The notes under the pieces: generated by a model
Seen by the model: the letters and a program-made list of their open reading frames with translations, nothing else
Told to the model about the DNA's origin: nothing
The model's database searches: none
Program-made: the position numbers and the translations under genes
Part shown: positions 1 through 8,313 of the stretch, piece by piece
Position numbering within the stretch: the stretch's first letter is position 1
How the letters are laid out: each line of letters begins with the position of its first letter
Assembly: GCF_020532645.1 (NCBI RefSeq)
Contig: NZ_JAJAUZ010000066.1
Location: 1-38,382 of the forward strand
Reading direction: 5' to 3'
DNA: 38,382 bases
From: Streptomyces bambusae
GTDB taxonomy: Bacteria; Actinomycetota; Actinomycetes; Streptomycetales; Streptomycetaceae

Positions 1-574
1 GCAGGACGGCGGCCCAGCCGCCCAGCGTCGCGGCCAGCCGCCGCAGCACCGCGGCCACCGGATCCGGCCGGGCCGCCGCCGACGCCAGCGCCTGCTGCGC
101 CTCCGTGACCCGGCGCAGCTCCCGGGTCCGGGCCTCCGCCATCAGCCGCCACACCGCGCGCGCCACCGCCGTGAACGGGGTCCCCGGCGGCACCTCCACC
201 AGCGGCAGCCCCGCCCGGGCACAGGCCGCCACCAGCGCCTCCGGCACCGCCGCGTGCACCGGCGCCACACCGAAACCGAGCGCCGCCACTCCGGCCGCGA
301 CCAGCCGGGCCACGTACGCCGCGTACTCCTCCGGCCGGCCCGGCTCCTGCCCGGCGGTCAGCAGCAGCTCCCCGCCCAGGAGGTACGGCGAGGGATCGGC
401 CATCTCCGAGGCGTGCACCCCGTACACCTCGGCCCGCACGCCCCCGGCCGCGGGCCGCAGCCCCAGCGCGGCGTCCCCGAGCAGCGCCTCCAGCGCCACC
501 GGCGTGCTCTCGGGGCCGGGCGAAGGAGCGGCCGGGGGGCCGGGCACGGCGGGATCAGGAGGGGACATGGCCAT
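1..574 (-). CDS. PucR-family transcriptional regulator, N-terminal part (cut by window edge)
   Basis: The minus strand reads without a stop from an ATG at 574 (second ATG at 568) to the window edge, about 191 residues. The N-terminal 120 residues (SPYLLGGELLLTAGQE, then a PLVEVPPGTPF segment) match the purine-catabolism regulatory domain at the start of PucR-family activators; the C-terminal helix-turn-helix would lie outside the window. The protein then runs into an Arg/Ala-rich helix (RELRRVTEAQQALASAAA) typical of the linker before the middle domain. It is divergent from the agmatinase-family gene at 715, and PucR proteins commonly control neighbouring nitrogen-catabolism genes, so it probably regulates that pair (inference). 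No clear Shine-Dalgarno sequence precedes either ATG, so the exact start is uncertain. Confidence 0.8.
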   Translation of the reverse strand, partial: MAMSPPDPAVPGPPAAPSPGPESTPVALEALLGDAALGLRPAAGGVRAEVYGVHASEMADPSPYLLGGELLLTAGQEPGRPEEYAAYVARLVAAGVAALGFGVAPVHAAVPEALVAACARAGLPLVEVPPGTPFTAVARAVWRLMAEARTRELRRVTEAQQALASAAARPDPVAAVLRRLAATLGGWAAVL

Positions 575-714
575 GGAGGGTCCGTACATTCAAGGGGATC
601 TCAATGGAGGAAACGTACACTTCGCACCGCCGGGCGGGCCACTTACGCTCGGAAGGAGACCCGGGACCCCCAGCCCGGGCGGCACGACACCGAAGGCACA
701 GAAGGGCACCCCTC
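575..714. promoter_or_regulatory. Divergent intergenic control region, pucR-like / agmatinase
   Basis: This 140-bp spacer must hold both promoters of the divergent pair. Two CGTACA words (around 583-588 and 614-619) lie 31 bp apart in direct orientation, about three helical turns, and could be regulator half-sites; this is only a suggestion. A GAAGG motif near 701 serves as ribosome binding site of the gene at 715. No convincing -10/-35 pair was found. Confidence 0.35.
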
Positions 715-1677
715 ATGAGCACGCAGCCGCGCGGCCCCGTCGACTCCTCCCGCATCCCCCGGTACGCGGGCCCGGCGACCTTCGCCCGCCTGCCGCGCCT
801 CGACGAGGTCGGCTCCGCCGACGTCGCCGTCGTCGGCGTCCCCTTCGACTCCGGCGTGTCCTACCGCCCCGGCGCCCGCTTCGGCGGCAACGCCATCCGC
901 GAGGCCTCCCGCCTGCTGCGCCCGTACAACCCGGCGCAGGACGCCTCCCCGTTCGCCCTCGCGCAGGTCGCCGACGCCGGTGACATCGCGGTGAACCCCT
1001 TCAACATCAACGAGGCCGTGGAGACGGTCGAGGCCGCTGCCGACGAGCTGCTCGCGGGCGGATCCCGGCTGATGACCCTCGGCGGCGACCACACCATCGC
1101 CCTGCCGCTGCTCCGCTCGGTCGCCAAGAAGCACGGCCCGGTCGCGCTGCTCCACTTCGACGCGCACCTCGACACCTGGGACACCTACTTCGGCGCCGAG
1201 TACACCCACGGCACCCCGTTCCGCCGCGCCGTCGAGGAGGGCATCCTCGACACCGAGGCGCTGTCCCACGTCGGCACCCGCGGCCCGCTCTACGGCAAGC
1301 AGGACCTCGACGACGACGCCAAGATGGGCTTCGGCATCGTGACCTCCGCCGACGTCTACCGCCGCGGCGCCGACGAGATCGCCGACCAGCTGCGCCAGCG
1401 CATCGGCGACCGCCCGCTGTACATCTCCATCGACATCGACGTGCTCGACCCGGCCCACGCCCCCGGCACCGGCACCCCCGAGGCGGGCGGCATGACCTCC
1501 CGCGAGCTGCTGGAGATCATCCGCGGCCTGTCGTCCTGCAACCTGGTCTCCGCGGACGTGGTCGAGGTCGCCCCGGCGTACGATCACGCCGAGATCACCT
1601 CGGTCGCGGCCTCGCACACCGCGTACGAGCTGACCACGATCATGAGCCGCCAGATCGCCGCGGCGAAGGCGAAGTAA
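715..1677 (+). CDS. speB: Agmatinase / guanidinobutyrase-family ureohydrolase
   Basis: A 320-residue ureohydrolase, the usual length of bacterial agmatinases. It should hydrolyse a guanidino compound to the amine and urea with a two-manganese centre in the cytoplasm. The metal ligands are all visible: GGDH (His126), DAHLD (Asp149, His151, Asp153) and SIDIDVLDP (Asp240, Asp242), followed by the GTPEAGG loop. The HGTPFRRA segment after the second motif places it with agmatinase, guanidinobutyrase and guanidinopropionase rather than arginase. The ATG at 715 has a GAAGG about 9 nt upstream; an in-frame upstream ATG at 604 would add a non-homologous tail. A TPP enzyme follows after 24 nt, probably in the same operon, and a PucR regulator is divergent. 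Substrate cannot be fixed from sequence: agmatine, 4-guanidinobutyrate and 3-guanidinopropionate are all possible. Confidence 0.9.
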   Translation: MSTQPRGPVDSSRIPRYAGPATFARLPRLDEVGSADVAVVGVPFDSGVSYRPGARFGGNAIREASRLLRPYNPAQDASPFALAQVADAGDIAVNPFNINEAVETVEAAADELLAGGSRLMTLGGDHTIALPLLRSVAKKHGPVALLHFDAHLDTWDTYFGAEYTHGTPFRRAVEEGILDTEALSHVGTRGPLYGKQDLDDDAKMGFGIVTSADVYRRGADEIADQLRQRIGDRPLYISIDIDVLDPAHAPGTGTPEAGGMTSRELLEIIRGLSSCNLVSADVVEVAPAYDHAEITSVAASHTAYELTTIMSRQIAAAKAK

Positions 1678-1701
1678 CAAGGCAAGAAGGGCCGTACGAG
1701 C

Positions 1702-3384
1702 GTGACGCACGACCACGACCTGGTTCTCCGTCCCACCGACGCCCAGACGGCGGCCGCTCTGGCCCCGCCGCCGGGCCGCACGGGCGGGGACCTGGTCGTG
1801 GAGACCCTGCGGAGCCTGGGCGCGACCACCGTCTTCGGCCTGCCGGGCCAGCACGCGCTCGGCATGTTCGACGCGGTGGGGCGCTCCGACCTGCGCCTGA
1901 TCGGGCTGCGGGTGGAGAACAACGCGGGCTTCGCCGCCGATGCCTACGGCCGGATCACCGGCGAGGCCGCCCCGCTGCTGCTGTCCACCGGCCCCGGCGC
2001 GCTGACCTCGCTGGCCGCCCTCCAGGAGGCGGCGGCCGCCTCCGCCCCGGTCGTGGCCATCTCCTCCCAGGTCCCGTCGGCGGGCCTCGGCGGCGGCCGG
2101 CAGGGCCACCTGCACGAGCTGCGCGACCAGGCGGCGTCCTTCCGGGACGTCGTGAAGTCGGTGCATCCTGCACGCACCGCCTCCCAGATCCCGTCCGCCA
2201 TCGCGGCCGCCTGGGAGTCCGCGCTGACCGCCCCGCACGGCCCGGTCTGGGTGGAGATCCCCGAGGACGTGCTCCGCGCCGAGACCGTGATCCCGCAGGT
2301 CACCGGCGTGGACGCGACCCCGCACGAGCTCGCGCCGCGCCCCGAGCTGACCGCCGTCGCCGCCCACTGGCTGGAGCACGCCTCCCGCCCCGTGATCATC
2401 GCGGGCGGCGGCGTCGTACGGTCCGACGCCTCCGGCAAGCTCCGGCAGCTCGCCGAGCGCCTCAACGCCCCCGTCGTCACCACCTTCGGCGGCAAGGGCG
2501 CCTTCCCCTGGCACCACCCGCTGTCCCTCCAGTCCTGGCTGGAGGACCGGCACATGACCGACTTCCTGGAGGACGCCGACGTCCTCCTCGTCGTCGGTTC
2601 TGGGCTGGGCGAGCTGTCCTCGAACTACCACACGTTCCTCCCCGGCGGCCGGGTGATCCAGATCGAGGCCGACCTCGGCAAGCTGGAGTCCAACCATGCC
2701 GCCCTCGGCATCCACGCCGACGCCCGGCTCGCCCTCCAGGCCCTGCTGGAGACCGTCGGCGAGCGCCCCGACCCGTACGCCCCGGCCCGCGTGCAGATGG
2801 TCCTCGCCGAGATCCAGGGCCGGCTCGCCGGCCAGGGCCTGGAGCTGGAACAGTCCCTCCTGGCCTCGATCCGCGCGGCCCTGCCGGCCCGCTCCCCGTC
2901 CTTCTGGGACATGACGGTCCTCGGGTACTGGGCCTGGTCCGCCTTCGACGCCCGGCACCCCAACACCATGCACTCCGCCCAGGGCGCCGGCGGCCTCGGC
3001 TACGCCTTCCCCGCCGCCCTCGGCGCGTCCGTCGCCGAGCCCGGCACCCCGGTCCTCGCCGTCTCCGGCGACGGCGGCGCCATGTACTCGCTCGCCGAAC
3101 TCGCCACCGCCCGCCAGCACGACCTCGACGTCACCTGGCTGATCGTCGACGACGGCGGCTACGGCATCCTGCGCGAGTACATGACCGACGCGTTCGGCCG
3201 CACCACCGGCACCGAACTGACCCGCCCCGACTTCGTCGCCCTCGCGGAATCCTTCGGCGTCCCCGCCGCCCGCACCACCCCCGACACCCTCACCACCGAC
3301 CTCAGGAAGGCCCTCGCCACCCCCGGCCCCTCGGTCCTGGTCCTCCCGGCCGTCCTGAAGATGTTCGCCCCGACGCACGGGTAG
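1702..3384 (+). CDS. Thiamine-diphosphate enzyme of the acetolactate synthase-like family
   Basis: A 560-residue enzyme with the three-domain layout of the IlvB/benzoylformate decarboxylase superfamily. The N-terminal domain has the activating glutamate (Glu72 in RVENNAGFAADAYGR), the central domain an AGGGVVRSDA nucleotide-fold segment, and the C-terminal domain the TPP/Mg motif from GDGGA (Asp457). That motif ends in VDDGGYG instead of the common NN, so the second Mg ligand region is slightly unusual. The GTG start at 1702 follows AAGAAGGG. It lies 24 nt after the ureohydrolase gene, which suggests it processes a 2-oxo acid or related product of the same pathway; I infer this only from position. 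It is not the biosynthetic acetolactate synthase in any obvious way, because no small subunit or ilvC is nearby. Its true substrate is unknown. Confidence 0.85.
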   Translation: MTHDHDLVLRPTDAQTAAALAPPPGRTGGDLVVETLRSLGATTVFGLPGQHALGMFDAVGRSDLRLIGLRVENNAGFAADAYGRITGEAAPLLLSTGPGALTSLAALQEAAAASAPVVAISSQVPSAGLGGGRQGHLHELRDQAASFRDVVKSVHPARTASQIPSAIAAAWESALTAPHGPVWVEIPEDVLRAETVIPQVTGVDATPHELAPRPELTAVAAHWLEHASRPVIIAGGGVVRSDASGKLRQLAERLNAPVVTTFGGKGAFPWHHPLSLQSWLEDRHMTDFLEDADVLLVVGSGLGELSSNYHTFLPGGRVIQIEADLGKLESNHAALGIHADARLALQALLETVGERPDPYAPARVQMVLAEIQGRLAGQGLELEQSLLASIRAALPARSPSFWDMTVLGYWAWSAFDARHPNTMHSAQGAGGLGYAFPAALGASVAEPGTPVLAVSGDGGAMYSLAELATARQHDLDVTWLIVDDGGYGILREYMTDAFGRTTGTELTRPDFVALAESFGVPAARTTPDTLTTDLRKALATPGPSVLVLPAVLKMFAPTHG

Positions 3385-3397
3385 CCGGGCCTGCGCC

Positions 3398-3814
3398 TCA
3401 CGGCAGCAGCGTGAAGGAAGCCGTGTGCCGCGGCCGCACGGCCGAGAAGTGCCGCCGGTCGACCGTGGCGATCTCGGTGACTCCCAGGCGCTCGGCACAG
3501 GCGATGACCGAGGCGTCGACCATGCCGAGCGGGAAGTCGACGTACTTCGCCGTCAGCTCGGCGATGCGCAGCCAGTCGGTGGGGTGGACGGGCTCGACGG
3601 CGAAATGCCCCTCGGCCAGGTCCTGCGAGAACAGCAGCTCGGCCCTGGCGCCAAGCCGACGGCCCGCGAAGTAGGCGACTTCCGCAATGACGAGCGTCGG
3701 GACCACCAAGGGGCCCGGATGCGTCCGCAGCAGGCGCACTGCCGGTTTGTGCCACGCATCGTCCTCGTCGAGTGAGGCGTACAGGGGGCCCGCGTCAACG
3801 ACGAGTCCGCTCAT
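3398..3814 (-). CDS. vapC: PIN-domain toxin (VapC family)
   Basis: A 138-residue PIN-domain protein, the normal size of VapC ribonuclease toxins. The acidic residues of the PIN active site are present: Asp7 in VVDAGPLYA, the Glu of VIAEVAYF, the Asp of LGMVDASVIA and the Asp of IATVDRRHF. The family cleaves RNA in the cytoplasm, often tRNA, with magnesium. Its ATG (3814-3812) overlaps the TGA of the upstream antitoxin gene in an ATGA junction, the usual translational coupling of vapBC pairs. Its 3' end is 13 nt from the convergent end of the TPP gene with no obvious terminator between. RNA target unknown. Confidence 0.92.
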   Translation of the reverse strand: MSGLVVDAGPLYASLDEDDAWHKPAVRLLRTHPGPLVVPTLVIAEVAYFAGRRLGARAELLFSQDLAEGHFAVEPVHPTDWLRIAELTAKYVDFPLGMVDASVIACAERLGVTEIATVDRRHFSAVRPRHTASFTLLP

Positions 3815-4113
3815 GCGGCCGACTCCCGGAGTGCTTCTGCCGCTTCTTCCTCGGCGAGGATGTCACGACCGTCGGCCAGGCCCGCGAGGAGTTCTTCCAT
3901 CCGTTCCGAGATGTCCGAACGGCCGCTCCGCCCCGCTGCCGTGGAGCGGAAAGTCCGCCGGATCTCGCCCGCCGGTACGTCGTCCGCCCCCGGCAGGTGC
4001 GCCTCGATGGCCTCCCGCACCCACTCGGAGAGCGTCAGCCCCCGCCGCGCGGCCTCGTGGCGCATCCGCGCGTCGAGCTCGTCGTCCACCTTGATGGTCG
4101 TCCGCTTCGTCAT
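3811..4113 (-). CDS. vapB: Ribbon-helix-helix antitoxin (VapB/CopG-like)
   Basis: A 100-residue protein opening with MTKRTTIKVDDELDARMRHE, the beta strand and first helix of a ribbon-helix-helix (Arc/CopG) DNA-binding fold, then LTLSEWVREAIEAHL as second helix. The acidic tail (ERMEELLAGLADGRDILAEE) would be the toxin-neutralising segment. It precedes and overlaps vapC by 4 nt. The start chosen is the ATG at 4113: no Shine-Dalgarno sequence is present, but TATGCT lies 7 nt before it, which suits a leaderless mRNA. A second in-frame ATG at 4125 would add four residues. The protein is somewhat longer than many VapB proteins (about 70-90 residues). Autoregulation is expected through the inverted repeat over its start. 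Confidence 0.88.
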   Translation of the reverse strand: MTKRTTIKVDDELDARMRHEAARRGLTLSEWVREAIEAHLPGADDVPAGEIRRTFRSTAAGRSGRSDISERMEELLAGLADGRDILAEEEAAEALRESAA

Positions 4114-4130
4114 ATATGCCAGCATACGAA
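4106..4130. promoter_or_regulatory. Candidate vapBC operator with leaderless -10 element
   Basis: On the plus strand TTCGT (4106-4110) and ACGAA (4126-4130) form perfect 5-bp arms around a 15-nt centre, itself starting with the palindrome CATATATG. On the coding (minus) strand TATGCT (4126-4121) is placed 7 nt before the ATG, as expected for a -10 hexamer of a leaderless transcript. VapB dimers binding here would cover the promoter and the start codon. The assignment is by position and symmetry only. Confidence 0.55.
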
Positions 4131-4251
4131 CGTCGCACCCGGCCCGGAAGTCGCCCGTTCGGGTGAGCCGTCCGAATGTTGCGGCGGGATGAAATCGGCA
4201 GCTCGCTGCGTTGGGCCTTCCGGCAGGACAGGACGATACGGGGAGGCTCAC

Positions 4252-7200
4252 GTGGCGGTGGCGGACACGGCCGGACGGCAGGGATGGGCCAGGAGACTGG
4301 CCGGATACACCTGGCGGTACCGGCTCAACGTGCTGCTCGCGCTCGGTTCCTCGCTGGGCGGCATGGCCGTGATGGCCCTGGTGCCGCTCGTCACCAAGGT
4401 GATCATCGACGACGTCATCGGCGACCACAGCAAACCCATGGCGACCTGGGCCGGCCTCCTCATAGGCGCGGCGGTCCTCGTGTACGCCATGACGTACATC
4501 CGCCGGTACTACGGCGGCCGCCTCGCCCTCGACGTCCAGCACGACCTGCGTACCGACATGTACGCGACCATCGCCAGGCTCGACGGCCGGCGCCAGGACG
4601 AGCTGTCCACCGGCCAGGTCGTCGGCCGCGCCACCAGCGACCTCCAGCTGATCCAGGGCCTGCTCTTCATGCTCCCGATGACCATCGGGAACTTCCTCCT
4701 CTTCGGCATATCCCTGGCCGTCATGCTGTGGCTCTCGCCGCTGCTGACCCTCGTCGCCGTCGCCATGGCCCCCGCCCTGTGGTTCATCGCCCGGCGCAGC
4801 CGCACCAAGCTCTTCCCCGCCACCTGGTACGCCCAGGGCCAGGCCGCGGCCGTCGCCACCGTCGTCGACGGCGCCGTCACCGGCGTCCGCGTCGTCAAGG
4901 GCTTCGGCCAGGAGGAGCAGGAGACCGGGAAGCTCCGCGAGGCCGGCCGCCGGCTGTTCGCCGGGCGCCTGCGCACCATCCGCCTGAACTCCCGCTACAC
5001 CCCCGCCCTGCAGGCCGTACCCGCCCTCGGGCAGGTCGCGATGCTCGGCCTCGGCGGCTGGATGGCGACCCGCGGCCAGGTCACCCTCGGCACCTTCGTC
5101 GCCTTCTCCACCTACCTCGCCCAGCTCGTCGGCCCGGTCCGGATGCTCGCCATGATCCTCACCGTCGGCCAGCAGGCCCGCGCCGGCGTGGAACGCGTCC
5201 TGGAACTGATCGACACCGAGCCGGCCATCGCCGACGGCACAGTCGAGCTGCCCGCCGACGCCCCCGCCACCGTCGAGTTCGACGACGTGTCCTTCGGCTA
5301 CGGCACCGGGGACGGCCCCGGCGAGCGCCCCGTCCTCGACGGCTTCTCGCTCACCATCGCCCCCGGCGAGACCGTGGCCCTCGTCGGCGCCTCCGGCAGC
5401 GGCAAGTCCACCGTCTCGCTCCTCCTGCCCCGCTTCTACGACGCCACCGCCGGCACCGTCCGGGTCGGCGGCCACGACGTCCGCGAGCTCACCCAGGACT
5501 CCCTGCGGGCCGCCATCGGCCTGGTCCCCGAGGACAGCTTCCTGTTCTCCGACACCGTCCGCGCCAACCTCGCGTACGGCCGCCCCGACGCCACCGACGA
5601 CGAGATCCGCGCCGCCGCCCGGGCCGCCCGCGCCGACGGGTTCGTCGAAGCCCTCCCCGACGGCTACGACACCAAGGTCGGCGAGCAGGGCCTCACCCTC
5701 TCCGGTGGCCAGCGCCAGCGCCTCGCCCTGGCCCGCGCCCTGCTCACCGACCCCCGGCTGCTCCTCCTCGACGACGCCACCTCGGCCGTCGACGCCCGGA
5801 TCGAGCACGAGATCCACGATGCGCTGCGGTCCGTCATGGCCGGCCGCACCACCCTGCTGATCGCCCACCGCCGCTCCACCCTCGCCCTCGCCGACCGGAT
5901 CGCCGTCCTCGACCGCGGCCGGCTCTCCGACATCGGCACCCACGAGGAGCTGGAGCAGCGCTCCGCGCTCTACCGCCGGCTGCTCACCGACCCCGACGCG
6001 CTGGCCGCAGGCTCCCCGCGGGTCCCCGACGCCGACGCCGCGGTCATCGCCGACCTGGAGCGCGACCTCGAGGACCTGGAGATCGAGGCCGAGATCGACG
6101 CCGAGCCGGTCAACGCCAAGCGGCGGGTCGCCGACGGCGTCACCCCCGAGCTGTGGCGGCGCCCCGACGGGTCCGGGTCCGGCGCCCGCGGCCCGGCCGG
6201 CCCCGCCGCCGGTTCCGGGGCCGCCGGCGGTCCGCCGTCGATGGCGGGTGCCGTCGCCGGCATGCCCGCCACCCCCGAGCTGCTCGCCCAGGTCGCGGCC
6301 CTGCCGCCGGCCCTGGACACCCCCGGCGTCGACGAGGACCGGGCCGCCGCCCCCGAGGAGAGCTACGGCCTGCGCCGCCTGCTGCGCGGCTTCTGGGGGC
6401 CGCTCGCGATCAGCCTCGGCCTGGTCGCCGTGGACGCCGCCGCCGGTCTGCTGCTGCCGATCCTGATCCGGCACGGCATCGACGACGGCGTCCAGCGGCT
6501 GGCCCTGGGCGCCGTGTGGGCCGCCGCCGGACTGGCGCTCGTGGTGGTGCTGGCCCAGTGGGCCGCCCAGATCGCCGAGATCCGGGCGACAGGCCGGACC
6601 GGCGAGCGGGTGCTCTACAGCCTCCGCGTCAAGATCTTCGCCCAGCTCCAGCGCCTCGGCCTCGACTACTACGAGCGCGAGCTGACCGGCCGGATCATGA
6701 CCCGGATGACCACCGACGTGGACGCCCTCAGCACCTTCCTGCAGACCGGGCTGGTCACCGCGGTCGTCTCCGTCTTCACCTTCTTCGGCATCCTGCTCGC
6801 CCTGCTCGTCCTCGATGTCGGGCTGGCGCTCATCGTCTTCGCCACCCTGCCCGTGCTGGTCCTCGGCACCATCGTCTTCCGCCGCAAGTCGGTACAGGCG
6901 TACGAGCTGGCCCGGGACCGGGTCAGCGTGGTCAACGCCGACCTCCAGGAGTCCGTGGCGGGCCTGCGGATCGTGCAGGCCTTCCGCCGCGAGCGGACCG
7001 GCGCCGCCCGGTTCGCCGAGCGCAGCCACGAGTACCGGGAGGCCCGGGTCCGCGGCCAGTGGCTGATCTCCGTCTACTTCCCGTTCGTGCAGCTGCTGTC
7101 CTCGGTGGCCGCGGCCGCCGTGCTGATCGTCGGTGCCGGCCGGGTCGAGGCGGGCACCCTCACCACCGGTGCGCTGGTGGCCTACCTCCTCTACATCGAC

Positions 7201-8121
7201 CTGTTCTTCGCCCCCGTCCAGCAGCTGTCCCAGGTCTTCGACGGCTACCAGCAGGCCACCGTCTCGCTCGGCCGGATGCAGGAGCTGCTGCGCGAGCCCA
7301 CCACCACCCCGCAGCCCGAGCGGCCCCGCGAGCTGCCCGCCCTGCGCGGCGAGATCGCGTTCGAGGACGTCCACTTCGCCTACGGCACCGCCGAGGAGCG
7401 CGGCGCGAAGGGCGAGGCGCTGGCCGGAATCGACCTGAAGATCCCGGCCGGGCAGACGGTCGCGTTCGTCGGCGAGACCGGCGCCGGCAAGTCCACCCTG
7501 GTCAAGCTGGTCGCCCGGTTCTACGACCCGACCGGGGGCCGGGTCACCGCCGACGGCACCGACCTGCGCGAGCTTGACCTCACCCGCTACCGGCACCGCC
7601 TCGGCGTGGTCCCGCAGGAGCCGTACCTCTTCCCGGGCACCGTCCGGGACGCCATCGCCTACGGCCGGCCGGACGCGAGCGACGCCGAGGTGGAGGCGGC
7701 CGCCCGCGCGGTCGGCGCCCACCCGATGATCGCCACTCTGGAGGACGGCTACCTGCACACCGTCGCCGAGCGCGGCCGCAACCTCTCGGCCGGCCAGCGG
7801 CAGCTGATCGCCCTGGCCCGCGCCGAGCTGGTCGACCCGGACGTGCTGCTGCTCGACGAGGCCACCGCCGCCCTGGACCTCGCCACCGAGGCCCTGGTGA
7901 ACCAGGCCACCGAGCGGCTCGCGGGCAAGCGCACCACCCTCGTCGTCGCCCACCGGCTGAGCACCGCGGCCCGCGCCGACCGGGTCGTGGTCATGGACCG
8001 CGGCCGGGTCGCCGAGGACGGCACGCACGCCGAACTCCTGGCGCTCGGCGGCCGGTACGCGCAGCTGTGGCAGACGTTCATCGGCAGCGTCGGCGAGGAC
8101 GAGAGGGCCCCCGCGGCCTGA
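4252..8121 (+). CDS. Fused double ABC exporter (TMD-NBD-TMD-NBD), asymmetric ATP sites
   Basis: A 1289-residue polypeptide that joins two type IV ABC exporter halves normally made as separate subunits. Half 1: six-helix membrane domain (about 20-320), Walker A GASGSGKST (379-387), signature LSGGQ (483-487), Walker B LLLLDD with Asp508 where the catalytic glutamate should be, H-loop His539. A 100-residue Gly/Pro/Ala-rich linker (about 575-700) follows. Half 2: second membrane domain, Walker A GETGAGKST (1074-1082), signature LSAGQ (1178-1182), Walker B LLLLDE with Glu1203, H-loop intact. The two deviations (Asp508, LSAGQ) fall in the same composite ATP site, as in heterodimeric exporters with one degenerate site. 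GTG at 4252 follows GGGGAGG. Substrate (drug, lipid or peptide) cannot be inferred; it stands alone as a transcription unit. Confidence 0.95.
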   Translation: MAVADTAGRQGWARRLAGYTWRYRLNVLLALGSSLGGMAVMALVPLVTKVIIDDVIGDHSKPMATWAGLLIGAAVLVYAMTYIRRYYGGRLALDVQHDLRTDMYATIARLDGRRQDELSTGQVVGRATSDLQLIQGLLFMLPMTIGNFLLFGISLAVMLWLSPLLTLVAVAMAPALWFIARRSRTKLFPATWYAQGQAAAVATVVDGAVTGVRVVKGFGQEEQETGKLREAGRRLFAGRLRTIRLNSRYTPALQAVPALGQVAMLGLGGWMATRGQVTLGTFVAFSTYLAQLVGPVRMLAMILTVGQQARAGVERVLELIDTEPAIADGTVELPADAPATVEFDDVSFGYGTGDGPGERPVLDGFSLTIAPGETVALVGASGSGKSTVSLLLPRFYDATAGTVRVGGHDVRELTQDSLRAAIGLVPEDSFLFSDTVRANLAYGRPDATDDEIRAAARAARADGFVEALPDGYDTKVGEQGLTLSGGQRQRLALARALLTDPRLLLLDDATSAVDARIEHEIHDALRSVMAGRTTLLIAHRRSTLALADRIAVLDRGRLSDIGTHEELEQRSALYRRLLTDPDALAAGSPRVPDADAAVIADLERDLEDLEIEAEIDAEPVNAKRRVADGVTPELWRRPDGSGSGARGPAGPAAGSGAAGGPPSMAGAVAGMPATPELLAQVAALPPALDTPGVDEDRAAAPEESYGLRRLLRGFWGPLAISLGLVAVDAAAGLLLPILIRHGIDDGVQRLALGAVWAAAGLALVVVLAQWAAQIAEIRATGRTGERVLYSLRVKIFAQLQRLGLDYYERELTGRIMTRMTTDVDALSTFLQTGLVTAVVSVFTFFGILLALLVLDVGLALIVFATLPVLVLGTIVFRRKSVQAYELARDRVSVVNADLQESVAGLRIVQAFRRERTGAARFAERSHEYREARVRGQWLISVYFPFVQLLSSVAAAAVLIVGAGRVEAGTLTTGALVAYLLYIDLFFAPVQQLSQVFDGYQQATVSLGRMQELLREPTTTPQPERPRELPALRGEIAFEDVHFAYGTAEERGAKGEALAGIDLKIPAGQTVAFVGETGAGKSTLVKLVARFYDPTGGRVTADGTDLRELDLTRYRHRLGVVPQEPYLFPGTVRDAIAYGRPDASDAEVEAAARAVGAHPMIATLEDGYLHTVAERGRNLSAGQRQLIALARAELVDPDVLLLDEATAALDLATEALVNQATERLAGKRTTLVVAHRLSTAARADRVVVMDRGRVAEDGTHAELLALGGRYAQLWQTFIGSVGEDERAPAA

Positions 8122-8126
8122 TCGCG

Positions 8127-8210
8127 GCCCCGGCCGCGGCACCGGCCACCGCCCCGGCCGCGGCACCGGCCACCGCCCCGGCCGCGGCACCGGCCACCGC
8201 CCCGGCCACC
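8127..8210. repeat. 24-bp tandem repeat, 3.5 copies
   Basis: Three exact 24-bp units (8127-8150, 8151-8174, 8175-8198) and a half unit (8199-8210) begin 5 nt after the stop codon of the ABC exporter. Each unit is built from CCGGCC and CGGCACC blocks. In the frame starting at 8121 it would encode Ala-Pro-rich octapeptides (APAAAPAT), but that frame is not the exporter frame. It may be a length-variable minisatellite or the relic of a longer tail. Confidence 0.85.
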
Positions 8211-8313
8211 CGCACCGGCCCGGCCCGGCGGAGCCCCGCCCGGCCGGGGCGGACGCAACCATCCCGGCTCTTGGTGCGTCGTAGTTGCGTACACATGGCG
8301 GAGGGGAACAAGC

